DNA of 64,000 nucleotides from Flavobacteriaceae bacterium UBA7302 (GCA_002471825.1 DKQS01000006.1:62001-126000); one strand, 5' to 3'. Positions 36,520 through 46,133 are shown, counted from the first letter of the stretch. The notes: generated from the sequence alone by a model not told the origin. Translations and numbers: made by a program.

Positions 36520-37335
36520 ATGAAACGAATTTCCATACTTACCGTATTGCTCGCAGGTTTCCTATTTTCCTGCAAACCACAACCAGAAAAGTTACCTGTA
36601 AAAGTAAAAGGGACTGAAGTTACCTATGCAACCGATTCAACCAGTTTGAAAGGATACATTGCTTTTGATGAAAATAGTAAAGAAAAAAGACCTGGAATCT
36701 TAATAGTACACGAATGGTGGGGTCACAACGATTATGTGCGTCAACGTGCAGATATGTTGGCAGAGTTGGGTTATACTGCCATTGCAGTAGATATGTATGG
36801 CGATGGAAAACAGGCCAAACACCCAGAAGATGCAGGAAAATTTGCCATGAGTGTTTTTTCAAATCTTTCAGAAGCTAAGAATCGATTTAATGCTGCGATG
36901 GACTTGTTAAAGAAACACGAATCGGTAGACGGAACAAAAATTGCCGCTATTGGATATTGTTTTGGAGGAAGTGTAGCCTTGACCATGGCGAATACTGGTG
37001 CTGATTTGGATGCCGTGGCCGCCTTCCATAGTGGTGTGGCCTTACCAGTAGGTCCTACGTCCGATTTAAAAGCACGAGTACTGGTTTGTAACGGAGCAGC
37101 TGATCCATTTATTAGTCCAGAGTCGGTAACCACCTTCAAGAAAGCAATGGATTCGATTGGTGCGAAATACGAATATTTCAATTATCCGAATGTAAAACAC
37201 AGTTTCACCTCTAAAGAAGCAGATACCAACGGTAAGAAATTCAACCTACCCTTGGAATACAACGCTGAAGCAGATCAAAAATCTTGGGCAAGCTTGCAAG
37301 CCATGTTGGGTGAAGTATTCAAGGCCGAAGAATAG
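36520..37335 (+). CDS. Dienelactone hydrolase-family lipoprotein
   Basis: The 271-residue alpha/beta hydrolase has a lipobox L-F-S-C (Cys18), so it should be lipid-anchored. The nucleophile is Cys in I-G-Y-C-F-G-G, the Asp is in N-G-A-A-D-P-F and the His in V-K-H-S-F, the Cys-Asp-His triad of the dienelactone hydrolase family. The N-terminal V-H-E-W-W-G segment is also typical. The start codon is one base after the propeller C stop; an in-frame start inside that gene was rejected because it lacks the signal. The natural substrate is unknown. Confidence 0.9.
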   Translation: MKRISILTVLLAGFLFSCKPQPEKLPVKVKGTEVTYATDSTSLKGYIAFDENSKEKRPGILIVHEWWGHNDYVRQRADMLAELGYTAIAVDMYGDGKQAKHPEDAGKFAMSVFSNLSEAKNRFNAAMDLLKKHESVDGTKIAAIGYCFGGSVALTMANTGADLDAVAAFHSGVALPVGPTSDLKARVLVCNGAADPFISPESVTTFKKAMDSIGAKYEYFNYPNVKHSFTSKEADTNGKKFNLPLEYNAEADQKSWASLQAMLGEVFKAEE

Positions 37336-37362
37336 GAATTTTATTAGTCAGGAAGTAAGGAT

Positions 37363-37902
37363 ATGAATGAATATTTGCAAAAATGCGAGGCGGAGTTGGT
37401 GAATGGATATGCAAAAAAACGTCATCCTTTTCGATATTTCTCACTAGCTACCATAGCTGATGATAAACCTAGATTGCGCACAGTTGTTTTACGTAAGTTA
37501 TTATCGGATTTTACTTTGCTGTTTTATACCGATCTTCGTTCGGCTAAAGTAAGTCAATTACAAGAAAACAATCAGGTAAGTGCTTTGTTTTACAACCCGA
37601 AGAAGCTTCTTCAGATACGCGTAGACGGAGAAGTTTTCTTTGAAACGGATGAAAAAATACTAAAGTCCTATTGGAACAACATCCCTGAAAATTCTAGAAA
37701 AGATTACATCACGAAGTTAAAGCCAGGGTCCTCAATCAATGAGGATGATGAAATTGAATACGATGCTGAAAACCCAAATTTTGTAGCAGTGAAAATCAAG
37801 GCTCATACCATTGAATATTTACAATTGCAGCGACCAAGTCATTTGCGATTATTATTTTCAAGGGCTGATGACCAATGGAAAATGCAGAATTTAGTTCCGT
37901 AA
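37363..37902 (+). CDS. Pyridoxamine 5'-phosphate oxidase-like FMN-binding protein
   Basis: The 179-residue protein has a split-barrel flavin-binding fold. Recognisable segments are F-R-Y-F-S-L-A-T-I, R-L-R-T-V-V-L-R, L-L-F-Y-T-D-L-R-S-A-K and L-Q-I-R-V-D-G-E-V. The C-terminus (L-Q-R-P-S-H-L-R-L-L-F) does not match that of true PdxH, which ends with an R-L-x-P motif, so it is better placed in the Alr4036-like PNPOx-related group than named pdxH. It is 27 bases downstream of the hydrolase gene and probably the last gene of that unit. Confidence 0.8.
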   Translation: MNEYLQKCEAELVNGYAKKRHPFRYFSLATIADDKPRLRTVVLRKLLSDFTLLFYTDLRSAKVSQLQENNQVSALFYNPKKLLQIRVDGEVFFETDEKILKSYWNNIPENSRKDYITKLKPGSSINEDDEIEYDAENPNFVAVKIKAHTIEYLQLQRPSHLRLLFSRADDQWKMQNLVP

Positions 37903-37907
37903 AAAAA

Positions 37908-38645
37908 CTAAAGGAGTGGTTCTAAAACCGTCCACACATTTTGGGCAAGTATGAAATGCCCTTCTTTGGTCGGATGAATGCCATCTGGTTGATTCAATGA
38001 CTTGATGCCACCTACGTTTTCTAATAGAAAGGGAATTAAGGTTACATCGTTTTTCTTAGCTAATTCTGGAAAGATATCTCTGAATTCCGTCGTGTAATCT
38101 TGACCTAAATTCGGCGGAATCTGCATTCCCGCTAATACAATTTTACACTCGGGATATTTCGTTTTTACGCGATCAATGATGGTTTGAAGGTTGGCCCGTG
38201 TTTCTTTTAGTGGAACCCCTCTTAATCCATCGTTTCCGCCCAACTCGAGGATAAAAATGCTTGGTTCTTCACTTAAAATCCAATCGATTCGATTCTTTCC
38301 ACCTGCGGTTGTTTCACCGCTAACTCCCGAATTCACCACCTCATAGTCCAGCCCCAGGGAATCAATGGTTTTTTGAATCACACCAGGAAAGGCATTGTTA
38401 ACATCGTCCAATCCATAACCTGCGGTGAGACTATCGCCAAAAACCACAATTCGTTTTTTTGCTTCCGTTTTGTTCGTATCTACTTGACTGGTAGTGGATT
38501 CAGTATTAGTTTGAGTTTTGTTAGGAGTTTCAGACTTGCAGGATAGAAAGCACAGCAGTATCGAAAAATAACAGAATTTTAAGAATATCTTTGTCGCTTT
38601 GGGACTGATAATCCCTATCAAATGGCTATTTTTCGAAGTATGCAT
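37908..38645 (-). CDS. SGNH arylesterase/lysophospholipase lipoprotein (TesA-like)
   Basis: The 245-residue lipoprotein has a lipobox ending Cys36 (L-C-F-L-S-C). The catalytic motifs are G-D-S-L-T-A-G-Y-G-L (Ser72), G-G-N-D-G-L and D-G-I-H-P-T. It is divergent from a YbbA-like ATPase gene, the arrangement of E. coli tesA/ybbA/ybbP, which supports a TesA-type assignment. The start at 38645 leaves 28 bases between the two divergent starts. A longer reading frame beginning on top of the ybbA start codon is less likely. Confidence 0.88.
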   Translation of the reverse strand: MHTSKNSHLIGIISPKATKIFLKFCYFSILLCFLSCKSETPNKTQTNTESTTSQVDTNKTEAKKRIVVFGDSLTAGYGLDDVNNAFPGVIQKTIDSLGLDYEVVNSGVSGETTAGGKNRIDWILSEEPSIFILELGGNDGLRGVPLKETRANLQTIIDRVKTKYPECKIVLAGMQIPPNLGQDYTTEFRDIFPELAKKNDVTLIPFLLENVGGIKSLNQPDGIHPTKEGHFILAQNVWTVLEPLL

Positions 38646-38673
38646 TTTTCGTTTTAATTTAAGTGATGAACCC

Positions 38674-39363
38674 ATGTCAAAGATATTAAAGATTAATAAT
38701 TTAGAGAAAACCTACACCAGCGGATCCAAAAGTCTGACTGTGATCAGTGATATCAGTTTTGAAGTGGAGCAAGGAAGCATTTTTTCCATTGTTGGACCTT
38801 CAGGTAGTGGTAAGACCACCTTGCTTGGACTGTGTGCCGGGTTGGACGATCCTAGCGCAGGGAATGTCGAATTGTGTGGGGAAAATTTACAATCCTTAAA
38901 TGAAGATGAAAGAGCTAAGTTGAGAAACAAGGAAGTCGGATTTATCTTTCAAAACTTCCAATTATTACCAACGCTTACAGCTTTGGAGAATGTGATTGTT
39001 CCTCTAGAATTGCAAGGAAATAAGAATGCTAGAAAAGCGGGAGAGGAGTTGTTGGCCAAAGTTGGTTTGAAAGATCGGATGCATCATTATCCGACTCAGT
39101 TATCAGGTGGTGAGCAACAACGAGTTGCCATTGCAAGAGCCTTTTCCAACAATCCGACTATTTTGTTTGCTGATGAACCTACAGGTAATTTGGATGAAGA
39201 TACCGGGGAAAAGGTAATTCAATTACTGTTTGAATTGAACAAACAAGCAGGAACTACGCTGGTGATCATTACCCACGATTTGGACTTAGCCAATCGAACA
39301 CAGCAAATATTACGCCTAAAAGGAGGGAAAATAATTGCTAACGAAAAAACAACGGTAGCCTAA
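38674..39363 (+). CDS. ABC transporter ATPase, YbbA/LolD-like
   Basis: The 229-residue ATPase has Walker A G-P-S-G-S-G-K-T-T, Q-loop F-Q-N-F-Q-L-L-P-T, signature L-S-G-G-E-Q-Q-R-V-A-I-A-R-A, Walker B I-L-F-A-D-E-P-T-G-N-L-D and H-loop I-I-T-H-D, all intact. The sequence belongs to the MacB/LolD group that works with FtsX-type permeases. Its stop overlaps the permease start (TAATG). The ATG at 38674 was chosen because it begins M-S-K-I-L-K, in line with the family. Together with the next gene it probably forms a mechanotransmission complex whose substrate is unproven. Confidence 0.92.
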   Translation: MSKILKINNLEKTYTSGSKSLTVISDISFEVEQGSIFSIVGPSGSGKTTLLGLCAGLDDPSAGNVELCGENLQSLNEDERAKLRNKEVGFIFQNFQLLPTLTALENVIVPLELQGNKNARKAGEELLAKVGLKDRMHHYPTQLSGGEQQRVAIARAFSNNPTILFADEPTGNLDEDTGEKVIQLLFELNKQAGTTLVIITHDLDLANRTQQILRLKGGKIIANEKTTVA

Positions 39364-41897
39364 TGAATTCGAATTCAAACTCCACATTTTCATGGCTGCT
39401 GACCATGGCTTGGCGTGATGGCAAGGCAAGTATTTCTCGATTGTTCCTGTTCATTGCTTCCATCATTTTAGGGATTGCGGCCGTAGTTTCTATTCAGTTA
39501 TTCAGCGAAAATTTAAAGGATAATATCAAGAAGCAATCGAAAGCTTTAATGGGGGCGGACTTCATCATTGACAGTAGGAACAAACCCAACGAAAAAGTAT
39601 TGGCGATTATTGATTCTTTAGGAGCAGATGCTTCGGAAGTCAATTTCGTATCGATGGGTGCCTTTACAAAAAACGGAGGTACCAAATTGGTTCGTGTTCG
39701 AGCCATGCAAGGTGATTTTCCTTTTTATGGTTCCCTTTCTACGGACCCCGTGGATGCTGGAAGAACCTACCAACAACAGGGTGGTGCATTGGTAGATGCG
39801 ACTTTGTTATTACAATTTGACATTGCCGTTGGCGATAGTATTAAACTAGGAAAAGTGAAATTCCCAATCGTTGGAAAGTTAAAATCCATTCCTGGTAGTA
39901 CCGCCATTTCATCCTCAGTGGCACCAACCGTGTTGATTCCCTATGATTATTTGGATCAAACCGAATTATTACAACTGGGTAGCCGAAAGGAATATCAATA
40001 TTTCTTTAAATCACCGGAGACTGATTTAGAACTATTGGATCAGCAAATAGATCCGATTCTAGACGCTGAGAACGCCGATTTAGATACGCATACCAGTACT
40101 AGTCGTAATCTGGGTAGACGTTATGACAATGTGGGTCGATTCCTAAACCTGGTAGCCTTTATAGCCTTGTTATTGGGTTGCATTGGTATTGCCAGTTCGG
40201 TGCATATCTATATCAAAGAGAAACTCAAAAACGTTGCAGTATTAAAATGCCTAGGAGTCACGCGAAGACAATCTTTCCTCATTTATTTGTTCCAAATATT
40301 AGGAATTGGATTCATTGGAGGAATTATTGGGTCATTGTTAGGTATTGTTTTGCAGTTTTCCTTTCCATACATCTTACAAGATTTTCTTCCTTTTGAAGTG
40401 GAGATTAGTCTTTCCTTTCAACCTGTATTGATCGGAATTACACTTGGAGTCATCATGTCAATCTTATTTGCCTTATTACCGTTGCTTGGTACTTGGTATG
40501 TTTCTCCACTAGCGGTTTTACGAGAATCGGAAGAAGATGTAGAAAAACCTCGACGAGCGCGATTTTTTATTTTTGCATTGATTGTTTTGTCAATCTATTT
40601 GTTTGCGGTTTGGATGCTAAAAGACGGGGTAAATGGACTCTTTTTTACCTTCGGAATTCTATTCACTTTTGCTTTATTGGCGGCCGTTTCATGGTTGGTA
40701 ATGAAACTCATCAAAAAGTTTTTCCCAACGTCATGGGGATTCACAAAACGACAGAGTTTACTCAATCTATTCCGTCCGAATAATCAAACTATGGTATTGG
40801 TGCTATCCATCGGATTGGGTAGTTTTTTGATCAGCACCTTATACTTTACCAAGGACATTCTTCTTGCAAAAACTTCCATTGAAAATAGAAGTTCAGATGC
40901 CAACATCATTTTAATGGATGTGCAAGCCCAGCAAGAGGAAGCTTTGTTAAACAGTTTCTCATCAAAGAAGTTAGAGGTCATCGATAACATCCCGATCATT
41001 GCCATGCGAGTACATAGCCTCAAAGGAAGATCTGCCAAAGAGATCCGAACCGATACAGCCAGAACGATTCGAAGATGGATTGTTAACAGAGAGTTTCGAG
41101 TGACTTACCGAGATTATTTGACAGATACAGAGGAAATTACCTCGGGAGAATGGAAGGGACGAATTGAGAAAGGAGATCCTATTGAAATATCCATTTCTGA
41201 AAGTTTTGCCAGAGATGCCAAACTGAGTTTGGGAGATCCCATTGCCTTTAATGTGCAAGGCTTGATTGTAAAAACGACTGTCGGTAGTATTCGTAAGGTC
41301 GATTGGGGAAGCATGCAGGTAAACTTTTTGGTATTGTTCCCTGCTGGTGTGTTGGAAAATGCACCGAAATTCAATGTGGTTTCTACTTATGTGCCTACGG
41401 AAGAAGCTTCGGCATCCTTGCAACGTGATTTGGTAAGAGACTTTCCCAATGTGACGATTTTGGATTTACGACAGGTTTTTACCATAGTGGAGGACATTCT
41501 AGGTAAAATCACATGGATCATTAATTTTATGGCCTTTTTCAGTATTCTTACCGGGCTCATTGTCTTGATAGGTTCCGTACGAAATAGCAAGTACCAACGA
41601 ATTAAAGAAAGTGTGCTGTTACGAACTATCGGTGCTCATGGAAAGCAGATTCTTCAAATTTCGGCCTATGAATACCTGTTTTTGGGATTGCTCGGCAGCT
41701 TAACGGGAATTCTACTGTCTTTGGTAAGTGCTCAATTATTGGCGACATTGTTGTTTCAAGAACCATTTGTGCCCTCACCAATTCCATTTGTGGTATTGCT
41801 TCCCGCGATTACCGGATTTGTAATGCTAGTCGGATTGTTCAATATCAGAACAGTTTTGAATTCATCGCCCTTAGAGGTATTGCGAAAAGAGGTATAG
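39363..41897 (+). CDS. FtsX-type ABC permease, YbbP-like
   Basis: The 844-residue protein has an N-terminal membrane helix, a large periplasmic domain, three helices (about 260-390), more helices in the middle, a second periplasmic domain and three C-terminal helices. This duplicated FtsX layout is that of YbbP. It overlaps its ATPase by one base. The neighbour TesA-like lipase supports the tesA-ybbA-ybbP functional grouping, thought to concern lipid or lipoprotein handling in the envelope, although that role is not established. Confidence 0.92.
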   Translation: MNSNSNSTFSWLLTMAWRDGKASISRLFLFIASIILGIAAVVSIQLFSENLKDNIKKQSKALMGADFIIDSRNKPNEKVLAIIDSLGADASEVNFVSMGAFTKNGGTKLVRVRAMQGDFPFYGSLSTDPVDAGRTYQQQGGALVDATLLLQFDIAVGDSIKLGKVKFPIVGKLKSIPGSTAISSSVAPTVLIPYDYLDQTELLQLGSRKEYQYFFKSPETDLELLDQQIDPILDAENADLDTHTSTSRNLGRRYDNVGRFLNLVAFIALLLGCIGIASSVHIYIKEKLKNVAVLKCLGVTRRQSFLIYLFQILGIGFIGGIIGSLLGIVLQFSFPYILQDFLPFEVEISLSFQPVLIGITLGVIMSILFALLPLLGTWYVSPLAVLRESEEDVEKPRRARFFIFALIVLSIYLFAVWMLKDGVNGLFFTFGILFTFALLAAVSWLVMKLIKKFFPTSWGFTKRQSLLNLFRPNNQTMVLVLSIGLGSFLISTLYFTKDILLAKTSIENRSSDANIILMDVQAQQEEALLNSFSSKKLEVIDNIPIIAMRVHSLKGRSAKEIRTDTARTIRRWIVNREFRVTYRDYLTDTEEITSGEWKGRIEKGDPIEISISESFARDAKLSLGDPIAFNVQGLIVKTTVGSIRKVDWGSMQVNFLVLFPAGVLENAPKFNVVSTYVPTEEASASLQRDLVRDFPNVTILDLRQVFTIVEDILGKITWIINFMAFFSILTGLIVLIGSVRNSKYQRIKESVLLRTIGAHGKQILQISAYEYLFLGLLGSLTGILLSLVSAQLLATLLFQEPFVPSPIPFVVLLPAITGFVMLVGLFNIRTVLNSSPLEVLRKEV

Positions 41898-41904
41898 CTG
41901 TAGA

Positions 41905-42450
41905 TTAAAACCCCAGTTCCTTTCTGACTTTGTCGACATCCAGATTGTTGAGTAGATCCAATAGATTCGGATACCAATTTTCGTGATAACCGAATTCAGG
42001 TTTGCGGAATTCTGCAATAGCAGCTTCTTTGCTCCAGTTTTCAAACACAATACGATAAGCAGCTATGGTGATACCGGTTCGATCGGAGCCGTGCCAGCAG
42101 TGCACCAACACAGGTTTCTCTGCCTTTTGTAAGGTTTTTAGAATATCTATCAATTGATCTTCAGTGAGTTCTTTGGTTTTGATTCGAATGTGAAACAGCT
42201 TAAAATCTCTCCCTTTTGCCTTCCGATTGTCATCAACGCGACGACGCAGATTGAGAATAGATTGAATGCCCATAGCTTCCAATTCCTTAAATCCTTTTTT
42301 GCTAGGCTGTTCTGATCGATAAACGTCTTCCGATATTTTATACAAACGCTTGAATTTTCCCAATTCAATTTTTTCAGCTTCCTTTTCTTGCGCTTGAAAA
42401 ACAATACTGTTTGTTAAAACCAAAAAGAAAAACAAAGCCTTCTTAATCAT
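41905..42450 (-). CDS. Secreted dual-specificity/tyrosine phosphatase-like protein
   Basis: The 181-residue protein has a signal peptide (M-I-K-K-A-L-F-F-F-L-V-L-T-N-S-I-V-F-Q-A). The phosphatase loop V-H-C-W-H-G-S-D-R-T-G (about 116-126) fits C-x5-R with the usual Thr-Gly, and an upstream Asp in the L-R-R-R-V-D-D stretch could be the general acid. It resembles the DSP family of bacterial secreted Cys phosphatases. It converges with ybbP with only seven bases between stops. The substrate, protein or small phosphoester, is not known. Confidence 0.85.
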   Translation of the reverse strand: MIKKALFFFLVLTNSIVFQAQEKEAEKIELGKFKRLYKISEDVYRSEQPSKKGFKELEAMGIQSILNLRRRVDDNRKAKGRDFKLFHIRIKTKELTEDQLIDILKTLQKAEKPVLVHCWHGSDRTGITIAAYRIVFENWSKEAAIAEFRKPEFGYHENWYPNLLDLLNNLDVDKVRKELGF

Positions 42451-42473
42451 AGGAAATATTCGTCTAGAAATTG

Positions 42474-44147
42474 TTATTCTGGAGTTTTCTCGTCTGGAAA
42501 TTCTTCTTTAAAATTTTTCCAATAATCCGCCACTGTTGACTTCATGTCTTTACGGAGAGCCAAGATTCCGAATAAGTTAGGTAAGGTCATCAACGCAATG
42601 GTAATTCCGGATAGTGTCCAAATAATGGTTGTATCTGCAAATGAAGCAATGAAAAATGCAACCACATAGACCAAACGGTAGTATTTCACCGACCCTGAAC
42701 CAAACAAATAGGTCATGGCTCGATCTCCATAGTACGACCAGCTAATCGCAGTACTAAAGGCGAATAATAACAATCCAATGGAAACGATATACTGACCCCA
42801 ATCACCAAAATAACTTCGTGTAAAGGCTTCAGCAGTTAAGGGTGCACTATGTACCAGCGATTTTCCCTCAAAAATAAGGGTAAGGTCTTCCGGTTTTCCA
42901 TTGATGATATTCACGGTTCCTGTTAGATTTTCCCCATTGCTTTTTACCAAAACATCTTCAGCCAAAGAACGCGCGTGGATAAAAGAGACATCATTCTGAA
43001 CCTTTCCATCCACCACTTGTAATTGTCCTTCAAAAACAGGTAAAAAGGCTTCTTCTGAAATGTGTTTGGCCAATGCAGTTCGGCCTTCATCCGTGGTATC
43101 GGTATAAGATCCTTGTAGCACTTGCATGTCTACATAATCAAATTTATTATCCAATTTCTCCTTCCAAACTCCAGAAGAAAGCAATACAAGAGCCGTTAAA
43201 GTACAAATGACGATCGTATCGATAAAAGGTTCTAAAATAGCCACCAATCCTTCAGACATCGGCTGATTGGCTTTGGCTGCCGCATGTGCAATCGGTGCCG
43301 AACCTTGACCGGCTTCATTCGAGAACAACCCGCGGCCAACCCCTTTGTTAAAGGCAAAAGCAATGGAGGCTCCTAAGAATCCGCCTGTAGCTGCCGAACC
43401 TGTAAATAAATCTGCAAAAATTGATATGAACGACGGAATAATGTTTTCAATATTGTAAAGGATCACGGCAAAGGCACCAATGAAGTAAACAATCGCCATA
43501 GCAGGTACCAATCTAGATGTTACGGCGGCAATACGTTTGATTCCACCTAAAATTACCAAGGCCAACAGCACTGCTAAAACACCCCCAACCATCATCTCAT
43601 CCAGTCCGAAGGTGGAGTTCAAGGAACTCGCAATCGAATTGATTTGTGGTAAGGACCCTGTTCCGAAAGAAGACAAAACAGTAGCACCCGCAAAAATGGC
43701 TGCCAACCATTTCATGTTCAGTTTGTTTTTCATGTAGTACATTGGTCCACCAGCAATCGATCCATCAGCTGCTTTTTCACGGTATTTATGAGATAAGGTA
43801 ACCTCAACGAACTTGGTACACATTCCGACTGCTGCCGTCATGAGCATCCAAAACACTGCGGCAGGACCACCAATATGCACAGCTAGTGCCACACCAGCAA
43901 TATTCCCTGTCCCAACGGTTCCAGAAAGGGCAGTAGTTAAAGCCTGAAAGTGATTGGTATCTCCTTCGTTGTGATCTTTATCAAACTTTCCACGCACAAC
44001 TTTAAAAGCGAATCGGAAGTAACGTATTTGAGGAAATTTTAAATAGATGGTAAAGAAAAGTCCCGTTCCGAGTAGGGCGTAAGGAAACCAAAAAGCGCTT
44101 CCAATATAACTATCTATCAGTGATAAAAAATCGTTCAATTCCCTCAT
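42474..44147 (-). CDS. Sodium:alanine symporter (AGCS) with large extra loop
   Basis: The 557-residue member of the alanine/glycine:cation symporter family has the signatures G-T-V-G-T-G-N-I-A-G-V-A-L, S-I-A-G-G-P-M-Y-Y and G-R-G-L-F-S-N-E-A-G-Q-G-S-A-P-I-A. These are sodium and amino-acid binding segments. Residues about 327-444 are a long hydrophilic insertion between two membrane helices that ordinary members of about 470 residues lack. The ATG at 44147 is preferred to an in-frame TTG at 44156. The phosphatase gene follows downstream on the same strand. Confidence 0.92.
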   Translation of the reverse strand: MRELNDFLSLIDSYIGSAFWFPYALLGTGLFFTIYLKFPQIRYFRFAFKVVRGKFDKDHNEGDTNHFQALTTALSGTVGTGNIAGVALAVHIGGPAAVFWMLMTAAVGMCTKFVEVTLSHKYREKAADGSIAGGPMYYMKNKLNMKWLAAIFAGATVLSSFGTGSLPQINSIASSLNSTFGLDEMMVGGVLAVLLALVILGGIKRIAAVTSRLVPAMAIVYFIGAFAVILYNIENIIPSFISIFADLFTGSAATGGFLGASIAFAFNKGVGRGLFSNEAGQGSAPIAHAAAKANQPMSEGLVAILEPFIDTIVICTLTALVLLSSGVWKEKLDNKFDYVDMQVLQGSYTDTTDEGRTALAKHISEEAFLPVFEGQLQVVDGKVQNDVSFIHARSLAEDVLVKSNGENLTGTVNIINGKPEDLTLIFEGKSLVHSAPLTAEAFTRSYFGDWGQYIVSIGLLLFAFSTAISWSYYGDRAMTYLFGSGSVKYYRLVYVVAFFIASFADTTIIWTLSGITIALMTLPNLFGILALRKDMKSTVADYWKNFKEEFPDEKTPE

Positions 44148-44274
44148 AAAATTCAAGTTTTGGATTGTTGGAGGTGTAAAAATAGAATTTTTAAGAAACT
44201 AGCGGGTATTCTTCGAAAAAACATCCATTCTTCACTCGAAATATTATAGGTCTTGTGTACATTTACTATCCATG

Positions 44275-44292
44275 ATTGAGTTGGAACTCAAT
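44275..44292. promoter_or_regulatory. Perfect inverted repeat upstream of the GH3 gene
   Basis: ATTGAGTT-GG-AACTCAAT has perfect eight-base arms. It lies 17 bases before the start codon and just after a near-consensus -7 box (TACATTTA, 44258-44265), so it would overlap the transcription start. It could be a repressor site or an mRNA hairpin. No regulator is nearby to assign. Confidence 0.35.
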
Positions 44293-44309
44293 TGAATTGA
44301 ATCGTTGAA

Positions 44310-46133
44310 ATGAAATTTAAACTACCAAAATTACTAGGGTTATTCTCATTGCTATCAGGCTTTTTACTTGCCTTAACCTGTAAAAGGGCGCCCTTGACAT
44401 CCGCAGAAAAAGAGGCGATTATCAATAAAAAGGTTGATTCATTATTGGCAAAGATGACCCTCGATGAAAAAATTGGACAGATGTCTCAAGTGCGTCATTT
44501 TGATTCTATAGGTGAAAATGGAGTGGCAGAAAAATTCATCGGTTCTATCATTCATACCGATGGTCCAATACCTGGTGAAACAGCTTTGGAATGGCAGGAA
44601 AAGTTCATAAAGCTTCAGAAACAAGCCTTATCTACGCGACTTGGAATTCCATTGCTTTTTGCGGTGGATGCCGTTCACGGCCAGAACACCTTCGAGGGAG
44701 CTACGATTTTTCCGCATAATATCGGTCTAGGTGCAACTGGGAATCCCGACTTGGTAAAAAAGGCAGCTGAAATTACAGCGATTGAATCACAAGCAACCGG
44801 ATTTAACTGGGTGTTTTCTCCGTGCATCGCCATTCCCTATAACGAGAAATGGGGTCGTGTTTACGAGGCTTTTTCAGAAAGTACGGAAACGACCAATGAA
44901 TTAACCAAAGCCTCGGTGCAAGGGCATCAGGGGAATTTGAGTGATAAATCGACCGTAATGGCTACTGCCAAACATTTTGTAGGCGATGGATCTACAGATT
45001 TCGGAGTAGAAGGCGGAACTACGAGTCTTACTATGGAAAAAGTCAGAGAACAATTGTTGCCACCTTATCAAGCGGCCATTGATGCTGGAGTAGGTTCGGT
45101 AATGGTTGGGTTTAATTCTTTTGAAGGCATTCCATTACATGCGCATAAAAAGCTTGTTACAGATGTTTTAAAGAATGAAATGGGCTTTGACGGAATTGTG
45201 GTTTCCGATTGGATGGGCTATTCAAAATATGGACGAAACAAGGTTGTCAATGCGGGAGTAGACATGCTTATGGCGGTTGATGGTGATTTGGAAAAATTTC
45301 AAAAAGGAGTGAAGCTGGGCATAAAAAAGGATACAGTTTCCATGGATCGAATTGATGATGCCGTACGAAGAATCTTACGTCAGAAGTTTCGATTGGGCTT
45401 GTTTAAAAATCCATTTCCCGATTCAACCTTAATTGCAAAAATTGGAAGTCAATCCCATCGCGATGTTGCAAGACAAGCTGTTCGAGAGTCTTTGGTATTG
45501 CTTAAGAACAAGAATAATATTTTACCCATAGCTAAACATAAAACCATTGCCGTGGTTGGAGAACACGCGAATAGCAGCGGATTGCAATCGGGTGGATGGA
45601 CGATTTCCTGGCAGGGAAGTGCCAAAAATTATGAGGGCGCTACAACCATTCTTGAAGGGATTCAAAAACTTAGCACAGGTAAAGTAATCTACGACGAAAA
45701 AGGAACAGACAAAAAGTCAAAAGCTGATGTAGCCATCATCGTAGTGGGAGAGCAACCCTATGCCGAGTTTTTTGGCGATATAGGTCATTCTTCCAATAAT
45801 CTGAAATTAACCTTAACCAAAGAACATCAACAATACATCAAAAACTATACGTCTCAAGGAATCCCTACCGTTGTGGTCTTAATATCTGGACGTCCTTTGG
45901 TTGTCACCAGACAAATCAATCAGTCGGATGCTTTTGTAGCGGCTTGGTTACCTGGTTCTGAAGGAGATGGAATTGCTGAAGTCTTATTTGGGGAATATGA
46001 TTTCACAGGAAAGCTTCCACATTCGTGGCCTAAATTTGCAAAGGATTATCAGACGAACAAATTCGGCCCAAACTTTTGGGATGATAACCTTACTCCTTTA
46101 TTTCCATTAGGATTCGGATTGTCTTATAAATAA
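44310..46133 (+). CDS. Glycoside hydrolase family 3 lipoprotein (beta-glucosidase-like)
   Basis: The 607-residue protein has a lipobox L-A-L-T-C (Cys24), so it should be a lipid-anchored exo-glycosidase. The (beta/alpha)8 domain includes K-H-F-V-G-D-G (221-227) and the nucleophile Asp300 in G-I-V-V-S-D-W. The second alpha/beta domain (about 400-607) has E-H-A-N-S-S-G-L-Q-S-G-G-W and W-L-P-G-S-E-G-D-G-I-A-E-V-L-F-G. No C-terminal fibronectin-like domain is present. Family specificity covers beta-glucans and related beta-glycosides; the exact one is not visible. There is no SusC/D pair next to it, so it is not part of a classic utilisation locus. Confidence 0.93.
   Translation: MKFKLPKLLGLFSLLSGFLLALTCKRAPLTSAEKEAIINKKVDSLLAKMTLDEKIGQMSQVRHFDSIGENGVAEKFIGSIIHTDGPIPGETALEWQEKFIKLQKQALSTRLGIPLLFAVDAVHGQNTFEGATIFPHNIGLGATGNPDLVKKAAEITAIESQATGFNWVFSPCIAIPYNEKWGRVYEAFSESTETTNELTKASVQGHQGNLSDKSTVMATAKHFVGDGSTDFGVEGGTTSLTMEKVREQLLPPYQAAIDAGVGSVMVGFNSFEGIPLHAHKKLVTDVLKNEMGFDGIVVSDWMGYSKYGRNKVVNAGVDMLMAVDGDLEKFQKGVKLGIKKDTVSMDRIDDAVRRILRQKFRLGLFKNPFPDSTLIAKIGSQSHRDVARQAVRESLVLLKNKNNILPIAKHKTIAVVGEHANSSGLQSGGWTISWQGSAKNYEGATTILEGIQKLSTGKVIYDEKGTDKKSKADVAIIVVGEQPYAEFFGDIGHSSNNLKLTLTKEHQQYIKNYTSQGIPTVVVLISGRPLVVTRQINQSDAFVAAWLPGSEGDGIAEVLFGEYDFTGKLPHSWPKFAKDYQTNKFGPNFWDDNLTPLFPLGFGLSYK

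Noticed and set aside
37363..37902. True pdxH
   Set aside because: The C-terminal residues needed for pyridoxine phosphate binding do not match, so only the PNPOx-like fold is claimed.
40971..41423. A 150-codon antisense frame inside the ybbP-like gene
   Set aside because: Shadow frame; composition and residues look random.
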